A DNA stretch of 64,000 bases from an uncultured Deferribacteres bacterium (GTDB taxonomy: Bacteria; Zhuqueibacterota; JdFR-76; DREG01). Where the stretch lies: the NCBI GenBank assembly GCA_913009825.1, contig CAJVYQ010000025.1, positions 1 through 64,000 on the forward strand, written 5' to 3'. Numbering within the stretch: position 1 is the stretch's first letter; each line of letters opens with the position of its first letter. Both the position numbers and the translations under genes were made by a program. The notes beneath the pieces are model-generated. The model worked only from the letters and a program-made list of their open reading frames with translations. It did not search any database and was not told where the DNA came from. Positions 26,705 to 37,893 of the stretch are shown in pieces.

Positions 26705-27529
26705 ATGGAATTCGTCGTTTTTTTTAAGTGGATCGTCTCTTTGGGTTATTTATTTTCTCTGATTCTGTATGTACGTTTTTTTATACAACAATCGGTAAAA
26801 TTAAACCGGCTTCTGTCTGCATCTGTGCAGCTAATTCTTGTATGCCACTTTATCTATCTATTCGTCTTAACGCTTCATACCCGGCATCTGCCGCTCAGCA
26901 ATGTTTATGAAGTTATGACTTCTTATGTGTTTATTTTTACTTTTATTTATTTCTTCATCGAACGAAAAATCAGGGATTTTTCATTAGGACCGGTGATTCT
27001 TGTCATTGCTTTTATACTTCAGCTTATTTCAAATTTGTGCATCAACCCGGAAATGGGACGTGCTCCGGTTTTAGCGGAAATATCGTTTTTTGAAGTACAT
27101 GTCTCTGCAATGCTTCTGGCTTATTCCGGTTTTACAATTTCCTTCATCGCAAGTATCATGTATGTCATGCTTTCCCGTGAAATTCATAACAAAAAGCTTG
27201 GCTTTTTTTTCTCACGGCTTCCGTCGCTTGAATTATTAGATCGTCTGAGTAATATGGCCGTCATCGTTGGCGTTAGTTTTATCACCATCGGAATTTTTCT
27301 TGGCATAGATATGGCATCCAAAGTTTGGGGCGCCAAATGGCCTTTCGATCCTAAACTGATATCCGTTTTTGTTACCTGGTTGATCTATCTGTTCTTCATT
27401 TATTTCCGGAATAGCAAAGGATGGCAGGGAAAACGTGCGGCCATTGTTTCAATAACTGGTTTTGTCTGGGTTTTAATTTCCTTTATGGTTTTTACCATCT
27501 TTCTTTCTGAAATTCATTCTTTTATTTAG
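26705..27529 (+). CDS. CcsA/HemX-like cytochrome c assembly membrane protein
   Basis: 274 residues from ATG 26705, with GAGG 8 bases upstream; an ATG two codons earlier is too close to it. About eight transmembrane segments. The region VWGAKWPFDPKLISVFVTWL matches the Trp-rich WWD haem-handling loop of the CcsA/CcmC family, and HTRHLPLSNVYEVMTS fits the conserved periplasmic loop His. In many bacteria a protein of this type (HemX) sits directly before hemA. Here it sits 8 bases before a gene whose N-terminal half is a HemA homologue, so the ancestral hemX-hemA order appears conserved. Role: haem delivery for cytochrome c maturation or control of HemA level. Confidence 0.85.
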   Translation: MEFVVFFKWIVSLGYLFSLILYVRFFIQQSVKLNRLLSASVQLILVCHFIYLFVLTLHTRHLPLSNVYEVMTSYVFIFTFIYFFIERKIRDFSLGPVILVIAFILQLISNLCINPEMGRAPVLAEISFFEVHVSAMLLAYSGFTISFIASIMYVMLSREIHNKKLGFFFSRLPSLELLDRLSNMAVIVGVSFITIGIFLGIDMASKVWGAKWPFDPKLISVFVTWLIYLFFIYFRNSKGWQGKRAAIVSITGFVWVLISFMVFTIFLSEIHSFI

Positions 27530-27537
27530 ACAGACTA

Positions 27538-29493
27538 ATGCAGATCATTGTTTTTGGTTTACATGAACAGAATGTGCCTGAAAAAATTTGGCATCAGGGC
27601 AAATATGAGATCGATTCTTTTTACCGTTTCATTTCCCCGTTGAATGATTTGGTGCCTAATTCGGAATTTTTATTTGTCAATTCTTCTTATGCCCGGGAAA
27701 TTCTTGCGGTTGTAGAAAATGCGCAGGAAATCAAGCATAAATTTAAAGAATTTTATCATTCCCATTTTAATTTGAAAAAGCCTGTAAACTTAATCTTTCA
27801 TGATCTGGAAGGGCCCGATGCCGTAAAGCATTTTCTGCAATTATCCCTCGGGATTGAATCGACAATCGGCACGCAACAACAAGAATTTTTACAGAGAATT
27901 TCTGAAAGCATAGAGGTTGCCAATAATCTGAATTTAGCCGGCCCGATCATCAATCGAATTTACCATGATGCTTTAATTTTGCAGGGGAAAATAAAGATAG
28001 ACAGCTATACCATCGATCAGACGAGTTTGAGCCGGCAAATCCGTGAACTGGTTAAAAAAATCTTTTTCGGAAATGCGCGTTTGGACCTGTTTATCATTGG
28101 TAAAAATGAAACCTATTTGTCTTTGATTATATCAACTTTTTCAAATTCGGTTGCTAATATAAAAATTTATTCCGTTGATGTCACTGCTGAAACCCCGGAT
28201 GAAAATTACCGGCATTATGTGGCCGGCCCGGAGATCGAAAGCAGGCTTTTGGCATCGCAGGTAATTTTCCGTCTCAATCAGGAAGCAGGCCGCTTTTTTA
28301 ACGCCGACACCCTGAACAAATTGATGCAAAAAAGAAAAAACCGGCCGTTGTTAATCATCAATATGGATTCCACTATTGCCGGCGAAAGCGCGCTCAATCG
28401 TGTTTACAATTTGTATAATTACCATATCTCTGATTTTCAACATGGAGAAGAGAAACAAAGTGTTAAAATCAATCTGCAGCGGTTGATCGAAAATGAATTA
28501 AAAGAATTCTTTTCCTGGTTTTACTCGAAACGATATCACCATTTCGGCAATATTATTTCCAAAAGTACCGCGATGGAGCATATTCTGGAAATGATTGCCC
28601 GTATCTCGCAAACGGATATAACAGTATTAATTCAGGGAGAAAGCGGCACCGGCAAAGAAATTATTGCCCGGGCAATTCATAGAAACAGCCGGCGCAAAGA
28701 TAAACCTTTTATTGTAGTAAATTGCAGCGCTCTTACCGAGACTTTGTTGGAAAGTGAACTTTTCGGACATGAACGGGGAGCTTTCACCGGCGCGACTTAT
28801 ACGAAAAAAGGTCTATTTGAAGAAGCGCATCAGGGTTCCATTTTTTTGGATGAGATCGGCGATACTTCTCCCGCGCTGCAGGTAAAATTATTGCGAGTCC
28901 TGCAGGAAGGAGAAATTAAACGGGTGGGAAGCACTGAAACCACCCGAATCGATGTTCGGTTAATTGCCGCCACGAATCAAAATCTGGATGATCTTGTCCG
29001 GGAGAAAAGATTCAGGCAGGATCTGTATTATCGCCTGAATGTGGTCAATTTGAACTTGCCGCCGTTACGGGAGAGGAAAGAAGATATCCTTCCGCTCGCA
29101 GAATATTTTATGGGCAAATATTCGGATAAAATGAAAAAACAAATTACCGGTTTTACCGAACGGGTACGACAGATTTTAGTAAAGTATTCATGGCCGGGAA
29201 ATGTCCGTGAATTGGAAAATGCCATCGAACGAGCGGTCGCACTTGCCATCGGCAATATTGTTCATACCGGTGATCTTCCGGAAGCAATACGTGGAGAAGA
29301 GGCAGCCGGTTTTATCCGGGAAAAAATAAACAAGAATCTTACTTTGAAAGAGATTGAGAGGGAAGCGATACACGCCAACTTAATTGCAACAAATTGGAAT
29401 TATGATAAGGTTGCGGATATGCTAAAAATCGGCCGGACTACTTTATGGCGGAAAATGAAGGAATATGGGATAAGCAGGAGAAAAAATGATTGA
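27538..29493 (+). CDS. Pseudo-glutamyl-tRNA-reductase fused to a sigma-54 AAA+ activator
   Basis: 651 residues. Residues 1-~332 align end to end with HemA encoded at 36151-37422: IIVFGLHEQNVPEKI with IIVYGINHSTAPVEI; AVKHFLQLSLGIEST with AVSHLFRVASSLDSM; QKRKNRPLLIINMD with LRRKNRPLFFIDIA; ELKEFFSWFYSKR with EVDRFMQWYRSRN. The catalytic Cys50 of HemA is Ser50, Arg52 is Ala52, GDAQILGQ is lost and the NADPH loop GAGKMG reads GKNETY, so it should not reduce glutamyl-tRNA. His98 is retained. Residues ~336-570 are a complete sigma-54 activator domain: GESGTGKE (Walker A), GAFTGA loop, GSIFLDEIGD (Walker B), WPGNVRELEN. A Fis-type helix-turn-helix ends it (YDKVADMLKIGRTTLWRKM). Likely senses haem-pathway status and activates transcription. 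Confidence 0.9.
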   Translation: MQIIVFGLHEQNVPEKIWHQGKYEIDSFYRFISPLNDLVPNSEFLFVNSSYAREILAVVENAQEIKHKFKEFYHSHFNLKKPVNLIFHDLEGPDAVKHFLQLSLGIESTIGTQQQEFLQRISESIEVANNLNLAGPIINRIYHDALILQGKIKIDSYTIDQTSLSRQIRELVKKIFFGNARLDLFIIGKNETYLSLIISTFSNSVANIKIYSVDVTAETPDENYRHYVAGPEIESRLLASQVIFRLNQEAGRFFNADTLNKLMQKRKNRPLLIINMDSTIAGESALNRVYNLYNYHISDFQHGEEKQSVKINLQRLIENELKEFFSWFYSKRYHHFGNIISKSTAMEHILEMIARISQTDITVLIQGESGTGKEIIARAIHRNSRRKDKPFIVVNCSALTETLLESELFGHERGAFTGATYTKKGLFEEAHQGSIFLDEIGDTSPALQVKLLRVLQEGEIKRVGSTETTRIDVRLIAATNQNLDDLVREKRFRQDLYYRLNVVNLNLPPLRERKEDILPLAEYFMGKYSDKMKKQITGFTERVRQILVKYSWPGNVRELENAIERAVALAIGNIVHTGDLPEAIRGEEAAGFIREKINKNLTLKEIEREAIHANLIATNWNYDKVADMLKIGRTTLWRKMKEYGISRRKND

Positions 29494-29537
29494 ATTTGAA
29501 GTAATAGAACAGGGATAACACAGCCAGATCCGATTTT

Positions 29538-29578
29538 CACGGATTTTTCCGCTGTAATCCGTGCTCTGTTTTATTTAT
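29538..29578 (+). terminator. Intrinsic terminator after the pseudo-HemA regulator
   Basis: Stem CACGGATT/AATCCGTG with a ten-base loop followed by TGTTTTATTTATT, 45 bases past the stop codon, in the convergent gap before ahbB. Confidence 0.7.
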
Positions 29579-29643
29579 TAAAGTCTATAGGATCTTTGCG
29601 TGAACGCCTAAATTTTCGTATAATCTCTCGGTTGTAAGTTACA

Positions 29644-30150
29644 TTATAGTTTATCGCCGTCTAAAATCTCCGGCATAAAATATTGCATACTGCTTTTTTT
29701 AAATTCCCGCACACTGAACAAAATCGTATAATCTGAAATACCGATCTTTTTACTGATCATTTTTGCAATTTGTTCAACTTCCCCTTTGTTTTTTCCATGC
29801 AGCATGCCGTAAATATTGTAAGGCCAGTTGGGGAGCGGTGACCGGTGGTAGCAATGGCTGACTTCAGGGAATGCCGCCATTTTTCTGCCAACCTCAACTA
29901 TGCAGTATTCCGGTACCTGCCATACGGACATTCCATTTGCATTATAACCTGCATTTTGGTGATAAAGAATAGCGGTGAATCTTCTCAATGTTTTGTTCTC
30001 TTGCCAACGCCGCAACGTGGAATAAAGCCATTCTTCCTCTACCTTCAATTCTCTGGCAATGTCGCCGAAAGGATCGTGGGAGAGAGGAATGTTTTGCTGA
30101 CACCTGCGAATTAATTTGATCTCTTTTTGTGTTAACGGTTGAACCTGCAC
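29644..30150 (-). CDS. ahbB: Siroheme decarboxylase subunit AhbB (Lrp/AsnC-like)
   Basis: 168 residues, GTG start directly behind the ahbA stop, with GGAGGA upstream. AhbA/AhbB together convert siroheme to 12,18-didecarboxysiroheme in the alternative haem pathway. The protein has the Lrp-like helix-turn-helix plus RAM fold: DPFGDIARELKVEEEW, LRRWQENKTLRRFTAILYHQ, VWQVPEYCIVEVGRKMAAFP, EVSHCYHRSPLPNWPYNIYG, LFSVREFKKSSMQYF. The HCYxR...NWPYN block is typical of AhbB/NirG-type subunits. Last gene of the minus-strand operon. A transcriptional regulator role is possible but less likely given the context with ahbC and ahbD. Confidence 0.88.
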   Translation of the reverse strand: MQVQPLTQKEIKLIRRCQQNIPLSHDPFGDIARELKVEEEWLYSTLRRWQENKTLRRFTAILYHQNAGYNANGMSVWQVPEYCIVEVGRKMAAFPEVSHCYHRSPLPNWPYNIYGMLHGKNKGEVEQIAKMISKKIGISDYTILFSVREFKKSSMQYFMPEILDGDKL

Positions 30151-30612
30151 TTATTTGTCCTCCGTCATTTTGAAATGAACTTTTATTTTAAATTTTTGCA
30201 AAGATGGCAGCGGAATCATTTCTTGTGCTCCTGTCTTTTGTTTGAAAAATTCAATCAACTCCTCCACTCTCTGTTTTGAAGAGGCTGTGAAGGTGAACCA
30301 TAAATTATATTCATGATTTCTTTGATAGTTGTGGGTTACACCGGTGAACCTGTTTAAAAACGTCACGGTTTGTTCAAGGTCCTCCTCTGCCACTTTTGCA
30401 GCTACTAATACGCTGTAATAACCCAGACCGGTTGAATCGAAGCTGCCGCCGATACGGCGAATAATACCGTTCTCCTTTAGTCTTTTAATTCGGTTAATGA
30501 CATCATCTTTGTCAATGGCTGCTTTTTGCGCCACAACTTCAAATGCATTGGGAACAATGGGGATCTCTTTCTGAATAATATCAAGAATTTTTCTATCTGT
30601 CTGATCCATCAT
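30151..30612 (-). CDS. ahbA: Siroheme decarboxylase subunit AhbA (Lrp/AsnC-like)
   Basis: 153 residues from ATG 30612, which overlaps the ahbD stop (ATGA), with GGAGG upstream; a longer frame reaching 30720 lies wholly inside ahbD. Family features: MDQTDRKILDIIQKEIPIVP, RIKRLKENGIIRRIGGSFDS, LGYYSVLVAAKVAEEDLEQT, TGVTHNYQRNHEYNLWFTF. The THNYxRxHEYNLWFT stretch corresponds to the active-site region conserved in AhbA/NirD-type subunits. It acts as partner of AhbB. Confidence 0.9.
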   Translation of the reverse strand: MMDQTDRKILDIIQKEIPIVPNAFEVVAQKAAIDKDDVINRIKRLKENGIIRRIGGSFDSTGLGYYSVLVAAKVAEEDLEQTVTFLNRFTGVTHNYQRNHEYNLWFTFTASSKQRVEELIEFFKQKTGAQEMIPLPSLQKFKIKVHFKMTEDK

Positions 30613-31706
30613 CCTGCTGCCTCCATAACTGCTGATTTGGGTTTCAATTTGGGTTCGTAAATGCAGTAGGGCTCTTCGTCCAGATAATCGCCTGTCGTGG
30701 CGTAGGCTCTCGCTCTGCATCCGCCGCAGACGTTACGGTATTCACAGTATCCGCACCTTCCGTGATAACTGTCCTGATCACGCATTTGCAGAAAGACCGG
30801 GGAAGTTTGCCAGATATGCTCAAAATTGTAATTGGCCCGGCGCAAATCACCGCATTCGGTTTCCAAAAATCCGCAAATTTGCACTTTGCCGGTATGAGAG
30901 ATGAATGCAAATGATTGTCCTCCCATGCAACCCTTGGTCATCGCCTCAAAACCGTGTGTATCGGGGGTAACGGTGCGTCCTTTTTCCTTTTCCCGCTGGC
31001 GGAAAATTCTGTAGTAGTGCGGAGCGCAGGTGGGTTTGAACTGAATTGGCAATTCATCTCTCTGCTCGTAAATCCAATTAAGCACTTTTTCGTATTCAAC
31101 CGGAGATATCTCCTGTTTCGCCAGTTCCTTTCCCCTTCCGGTGGGAACCAATAAAAACGGATTGAACGCCACAGCGCCGACTTCAATGGCCAGCTTTAAA
31201 ATACGGCTAAGTTCATGGACATTTTGCTCAGTAACCGTCGTGTTGATCTGAAATTCCAGACCGTTTCGCCCGGCGGCGTCAATCCCTTTCATGGCCTCCG
31301 AAAAAGCCCCGGGCACCCGGCGAAAGCGATCATGACTTTCTGCCGTTGCACCATCAATGCTAATGCTGATCCGCTTGATCCCCGCGTTCAACATTTTTTG
31401 CACGGTGTTGTCTGTCATCAATTTCCCGCAGGGAGACATGACCATACGAAAACCGAGATCCGTGCCGTATTTTGCAATTTCAAATACATCTTTTCGCATC
31501 ATCGGGTCGCCGCCGGTGAGAATGATGATGGGGTGGACAAACCCGGAGATGTTGCTCATCGTGCGGAAAATTTCTTCCGTCGTCAACTCATTAGGATAAG
31601 GCCCGAACCGGGCAGCCGCCCTGCAGTGAATACAATTTAGCTCGCAACTTCTGGTTATTTCCCAGGCGATAAGGCGCGGCAGATAAATTTTATTTTCAGG
31701 TTTCAC
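30609..31706 (-). CDS. ahbD: Radical SAM heme synthase AhbD (Fe-coproporphyrin III decarboxylase)
   Basis: 365 residues, GTG start. Radical SAM cluster in SCELNCIHCRAAA (CxxxCxxC), SAM-binding ILTGGDPMMRKD, and a C-terminal SPASM-like cysteine set (GRCGYCEYRNVCGGCRARAY) for auxiliary clusters. HWEIT-type start RLIAWEITRSCELNCIHCR, PFLLVPTGRGKEL and FKPTCAPHYYRIFRQR are characteristic of AhbD rather than NirJ. It catalyses the last step, oxidative decarboxylation of two propionates of Fe-coproporphyrin III to haem b. Co-transcribed with ahbA/ahbB downstream and hemB upstream. Confidence 0.88.
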   Translation of the reverse strand: MKPENKIYLPRLIAWEITRSCELNCIHCRAAARFGPYPNELTTEEIFRTMSNISGFVHPIIILTGGDPMMRKDVFEIAKYGTDLGFRMVMSPCGKLMTDNTVQKMLNAGIKRISISIDGATAESHDRFRRVPGAFSEAMKGIDAAGRNGLEFQINTTVTEQNVHELSRILKLAIEVGAVAFNPFLLVPTGRGKELAKQEISPVEYEKVLNWIYEQRDELPIQFKPTCAPHYYRIFRQREKEKGRTVTPDTHGFEAMTKGCMGGQSFAFISHTGKVQICGFLETECGDLRRANYNFEHIWQTSPVFLQMRDQDSYHGRCGYCEYRNVCGGCRARAYATTGDYLDEEPYCIYEPKLKPKSAVMEAAG

Positions 31707-31733
31707 AGGTATTAAACGCTCCTCTTTAATTTA

Positions 31734-32705
31734 TTATGATAAAATGTTTGCCGCATCTTTGGCAAAATAAGTTAAAATTAAATCGGCGCCGGCCCGTTTG
31801 ATGGAAGTCAGCGCTTCCAACATCACCCTTTCCTCGTCGATCCATCCCTTCAGGCCGGCCGCCTTGATCATCGCAAATTCGCCGCTAACATTGTATGCGG
31901 CGGTTGGTATATGGAATTTTTCCTTCACCCGGCGGATGATATCCAGATAGGAGAGTGCCGGCTTCACCATTACCATGTCGGCGCCTTCCTGGATATCCAA
32001 TTCCACCTCGCGGATGGCCTCGTCGCCGTTGGCCGGGTCCATCTGGTAGCTGCGCCGGTCGCCGAATGCCGGAGCGGAATCCGCTGCGTCCCGGAAAGGA
32101 CCGTAAAAAGCGGAAGAAAATTTGGCGGCGTAAGAAAGAATAGGTATTTGTAAAAAGCCGCTTTTATCCAGAGCGCTGCGAATTGCGGCAACCCGCCCGT
32201 CCATCATGTCTGATGGCGCGACCACATCCGCGCCGGCTTTGGCATGGGACACCGCCATTTTCCCCAGCCATGCCAGCGTCGAATCGTTATCCACATCTTT
32301 GCCGATGACATGACCGCAATGGCCGTGATCGGTATATTCGCAAAAACAGACATCGGTAATCACCGTTAATCCGGGGACTTCTTTTTTCAGCGCCCGTACC
32401 GCAATCTGGATGATGCCGTCATCGGCGATCCCTTCCGAACCCAATTCATCTTTGTGCGCGGGAATGCCGAACAGGATCACAGCCGGAATACTCAGTTCAG
32501 ACACTTCCCGGCACTCTTTCACTAATTCATCGACGGAAAAGCGGAAATTCCCCGGCATGGATGGGATCTCTTCTTTAACTCCCCGGCCATGTTGGACAAA
32601 AAGAGGAAAAATGAAATCGTCCACCGAAAGTTTGGTCTCGCGAACCATTCTTCTTAAACTTTCCGTTTTTCTCAAGCGCCGCATCCGGTTAATGGGAAAT
32701 GACAT
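31734..32705 (-). CDS. hemB: Porphobilinogen synthase (delta-aminolevulinate dehydratase), copy 1
   Basis: 323 residues, GAGGAG before ATG. It condenses two 5-aminolevulinate molecules to porphobilinogen. Signature [15 protein letters not shown], Schiff-base lysines in [18 protein letters not shown] and [14 protein letters not shown], and a cysteine-rich Zn site [15 protein letters not shown] second copy at 40364-41332 has about nine residues in ten identical by hand comparison. Embedded between ahbC and ahbD, which suggests this copy belongs to the Ahb operon. Confidence 0.95.
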   Translation of the reverse strand: MSFPINRMRRLRKTESLRRMVRETKLSVDDFIFPLFVQHGRGVKEEIPSMPGNFRFSVDELVKECREVSELSIPAVILFGIPAHKDELGSEGIADDGIIQIAVRALKKEVPGLTVITDVCFCEYTDHGHCGHVIGKDVDNDSTLAWLGKMAVSHAKAGADVVAPSDMMDGRVAAIRSALDKSGFLQIPILSYAAKFSSAFYGPFRDAADSAPAFGDRRSYQMDPANGDEAIREVELDIQEGADMVMVKPALSYLDIIRRVKEKFHIPTAAYNVSGEFAMIKAAGLKGWIDEERVMLEALTSIKRAGADLILTYFAKDAANILS

Positions 32706-32795
32706 TTTAATTCTCCTCTGTTTTTACGCTATATGATCACGGGATTTTTTCCCCCGTGTTTTTCTATTTTCTCATGATCGGTTAATGCCCTTCTC

Positions 32796-34040
32796 TCAGG
32801 CAAAAGAGCTCAATTCGCCTGTTACTGCATCCGCGGGTAACTTCTGTTGGGTTCTTCGGGTCAGGCCGATTTCATCATCGGTTAAATAACATGCCGGATC
32901 CGGCGCCCAGACATCTCCGGTGGTAGCCTCCGCCCGGACACGAAAATTGCCGCCGCAAATGTTTTTCCATTGGCAGGAAGCACAGCGTCCGGTTAAATGA
33001 GGAACCTTATTTTTAAGTTTGGCCATCAGCGGATTGCTTAGATCTGTCCAAATTTCGCTGAAGTTCCGTTCGCGTACGTTGCCAAATGAATAATGGCGCC
33101 AAAACTGATCGGCGTAAACTTCTCCGTCCCAACTGACGCAGCCTATGCCGTGCCCGCTGCTATTGCCCTGATTCATTTTCAATAAAGTTAATACCTGCTC
33201 CGCTCTCTCCGGATTCTCGCGCTTCAGGCGTAAGTAAAGGTGTACGCCATCAGCGTGGTTATCTACCGTTAACACTTCTTTGGGGATGCCCCGGGAATGT
33301 AAATCCGCCGTCAGATTGATAATTTGATCGACTACCTGCCGGGTTTGTTCGCGGCTCAAATCTTCACGAATCAATTTACTGCCGCGTCCCGAATACACCA
33401 AATGGTAAAAACAAACGCGGGGGATATTTTCTTCTTCCAACAGTTGGAAAATTTTCGGGATGTCCCGGGCATTTCGCCGATTAATCGTGAATCGCAGGCC
33501 AACTTTTATACCGGCCTCCCGGCAATTTCGTATTCCATTCAGTGCGCTGTCAAACGCTCCCTTCACGCCACGGAATTTATCGTTGGTTTCGCCGACACCG
33601 TCCAGGCTTACGCCTACGTACGACAGGCCGACATCTTTCAAATCTTTTGCCGTATTCCGGTTGATCAAAGTGCCGTTTGTGGAGATCACTGCCCGTAATC
33701 CTTTATCTGTGGCGTAGTTTGCCAATTCCAACAGATCCGGGCGCATGAGAGGTTCACCACCGGAAAACAGGATAACGGGAGCGCCAAATTGAGCGAGATC
33801 ATCGATGAGGGCTTTTCCTTCGGCTGTAGATAGTTCATGGTCGTAAAATTTATCTTTGGACGAAGAATAACAGTGCATACATTTCAAATTGCAACGTCTT
33901 CCCATGTTCCAAACCACTACAGGTTTTTTATCCTGGGAAAACTGCAACAGATGTGACGGCAATTCTTTGGATTTGCGTCCGTACCGCAGTGGGTCCGACG
34001 GTTCCACCACGCCGCAATATAGTTTGGAAATTCCTATCAC
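32796..34040 (-). CDS. ahbC: Radical SAM 12,18-didecarboxysiroheme deacetylase AhbC
   Basis: 414 residues, GTG start 6 bases after AAGGAG. The N-terminal MIGISKLYCGVVEPSDPLRY and YGRKS stretch is diagnostic of AhbC. Radical SAM motif RRCNLKCMHCYSSS, then LFSGGEPLMRPD, SLDGVGETNDKFRGV, and C-terminal cluster cysteines in GIGCVSWDG and GRCASCQWKNICGGN. It removes the two acetate side chains of 12,18-didecarboxysiroheme to give Fe-coproporphyrin III. Situated between cobA-hemD copy 1 and hemB copy 1. Confidence 0.9.
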   Translation of the reverse strand: MIGISKLYCGVVEPSDPLRYGRKSKELPSHLLQFSQDKKPVVVWNMGRRCNLKCMHCYSSSKDKFYDHELSTAEGKALIDDLAQFGAPVILFSGGEPLMRPDLLELANYATDKGLRAVISTNGTLINRNTAKDLKDVGLSYVGVSLDGVGETNDKFRGVKGAFDSALNGIRNCREAGIKVGLRFTINRRNARDIPKIFQLLEEENIPRVCFYHLVYSGRGSKLIREDLSREQTRQVVDQIINLTADLHSRGIPKEVLTVDNHADGVHLYLRLKRENPERAEQVLTLLKMNQGNSSGHGIGCVSWDGEVYADQFWRHYSFGNVRERNFSEIWTDLSNPLMAKLKNKVPHLTGRCASCQWKNICGGNFRVRAEATTGDVWAPDPACYLTDDEIGLTRRTQQKLPADAVTGELSSFA

Positions 34041-34122
34041 GATAACTCCTTCTGTTTTTCAGAATGTAACTATTCAGATTGCCCGCGAAATACACGAAAA
34101 ATTCAAAATTATTCAGCCCTGT

Positions 34123-36150
<2,028 letters not shown>

Positions 36151-36169
<19 letters not shown>

Positions 36170-37422
36170 TCATTCTCCAGACCAAATACTTCCTTTATCG
36201 TGCAGCGCCGGCAGACAACCTCTGTTTCTGGACAAGTTTTAAGACGCATGATAGGGCTGTGTAAAAATTTCTTCATTAAACTTTTTGAAAATTTATCGAT
36301 ATCGGCCAATTCTTCATCTTTAAAATGTTTTTTACTGCGGCGAATTTCCTCTTTTCGCAGGGAATCAAAATGTTCCTGCAATTGCCGGATAGTATAAATT
36401 GTGTTGCGCGACCGGTACCATTGCATGAACCGGTCGACTTCTTCTGCAAGAATTTTTTCTGCTTTGGGGATTTCTTTTTTCCGCTTACCCATATTTTTTT
36501 TTACAATGTTCTGCAAATCGTCGATATCAAAAAGATAGGTGTTGTAAATTTCTTTGATCCGGGGATCTATATTGCGGGGAACGGCGATATCGATGAAAAA
36601 AAGCGGCCGGTTCTTTCGCCGTAACATAGCGTTTTTAACCGTAACCGGGGTTAAAACAGGCTGACTGGCAGACGTTGAAGTGATGACAATATCTGCATCT
36701 ATTAATGCCCGGTGTAATTGATCAAATGGTAAAGCCTGTCCGTTTACTCTATTTGCCAATTCTTCCGCTTTTGCCGGAGTCCGGTTAAGAATGAAAATTT
36801 CCAATGAATCGAAATTGCTTAATTGCCGGATCACCTGTTGTCCCATTTTTCCCGCACCGACCAAAACCACCTTTTTCCCAACAAAATCCCTGAATAATTT
36901 CTGTGCCAGATTAACGGCAACCAACCCTACGGAAGTGGAACCTTCGCCGATTTTAGTTTCTGACCGAACCCGTTTTGCGGTTCTAAAGGCGGAATGAAAT
37001 AGCCGGTTGAGGAGGCTGTCGCTGGTTTCGGCCTCTGTTGCCCAAATATAGGCCTGCTTTGTTTGACCCAATATTTGCGCGTCGCCGACAATCATAGAGT
37101 CAAGACTTGAAGCTACACGAAAAAGATGACTGACGGCGTTTTGCTCATTTTTTTGATAAAACAATTCTTCGCTGATATTTTCTTGAATATTCTTCACTAA
37201 TTGAAACTGCCGTGAAATCTGGCCATTTAAATTGGCCCGATCTTCCACAACACCGTAAACTTCGGTGCGATTGCAGGTTGAAAGAAGAACAGCTTCTTTC
37301 AATATCTTTTTGGACACAAGGTGTTTGATGGTAGCTTTCGCAATCGGTTCGGAAAAACTCAATTTTTCCCGGATTTCTACGGGCGCAGTTGAATGATTAA
37401 TTCCGTAAACAATAATAGCCAT
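36151..37422 (-). CDS. hemA: Glutamyl-tRNA reductase
   Basis: 423 residues. It reduces glutamyl-tRNA(Glu) to glutamate-1-semialdehyde, the first committed step of haem synthesis by the C5 route. Catalytic Cys50 in LLSTCNRTEVYGVVE, His99, GDAQILGQ, NADPH loop LVGAGKMGQQ, and the C-terminal dimerisation helices (EVDRFMQWYRSR, LQEHFDSLRKEEI) are present. The tail has extra cysteines (LKTCPETEVVCRRCTIKE). No fused SirC domain. The regulator at 27538 is a diverged homologue of this protein. Upstream DNA is a 1.2 kb repeat-rich gap; downstream it overlaps the decayed hemC. Confidence 0.95.
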
Positions 37423-37893
37423 TTTGTGCAGTTCATTTTCCGTGTTATCTGTTAATTGATCCGGACATTAAGATTCGAATGCGTCAATAATAATGCCAAA
37501 GACATTGCAATTTGTAACCAATGGAAATTGAATAAGTTATGGGTTTTGGTTGGCTGGAAAATAAAATGGAATATTTCAAGTTGAAAATAATCTTTTCAAA
37601 ATGAAAAACAGAAGTGAGAATGTTTTCCCCTTAAAGAGGATAACATCCTGTCATGTGAAAGTGAGAGGTAGCGAGATATTTTCTCCTTTTTGCTGTACTG
37701 TGGCAAGCGTTTGAAAAAAGGAAACAATTATCGGGTTAACAATACTGAATAGAAAAATTGCTGCGTTTTTGGGACAACCGTTCAGATTGTATATCAATTA
37801 GCTTCGCCGCCCTGCATTTTCACAATGGCGATAGCGTTGCAGATCATTGATAGGAATACTTCAGATTAAGTGGAGGAACACCCCCGCACCTCC

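Noticed and set aside
30613-30720. N-terminal extension of AhbA to 30720
   Set aside because: The extra 36 codons lie inside ahbD; the ATGA overlap with GGAGG at 30612 gives the family-length protein.
37484-37498. Possible sigma-54 promoter before hemA (minus strand TGGCATTATTATTGA)
   Set aside because: The -12 GC is GA, so the essential dinucleotide is missing; one near-match in AT-rich DNA is not evidence.
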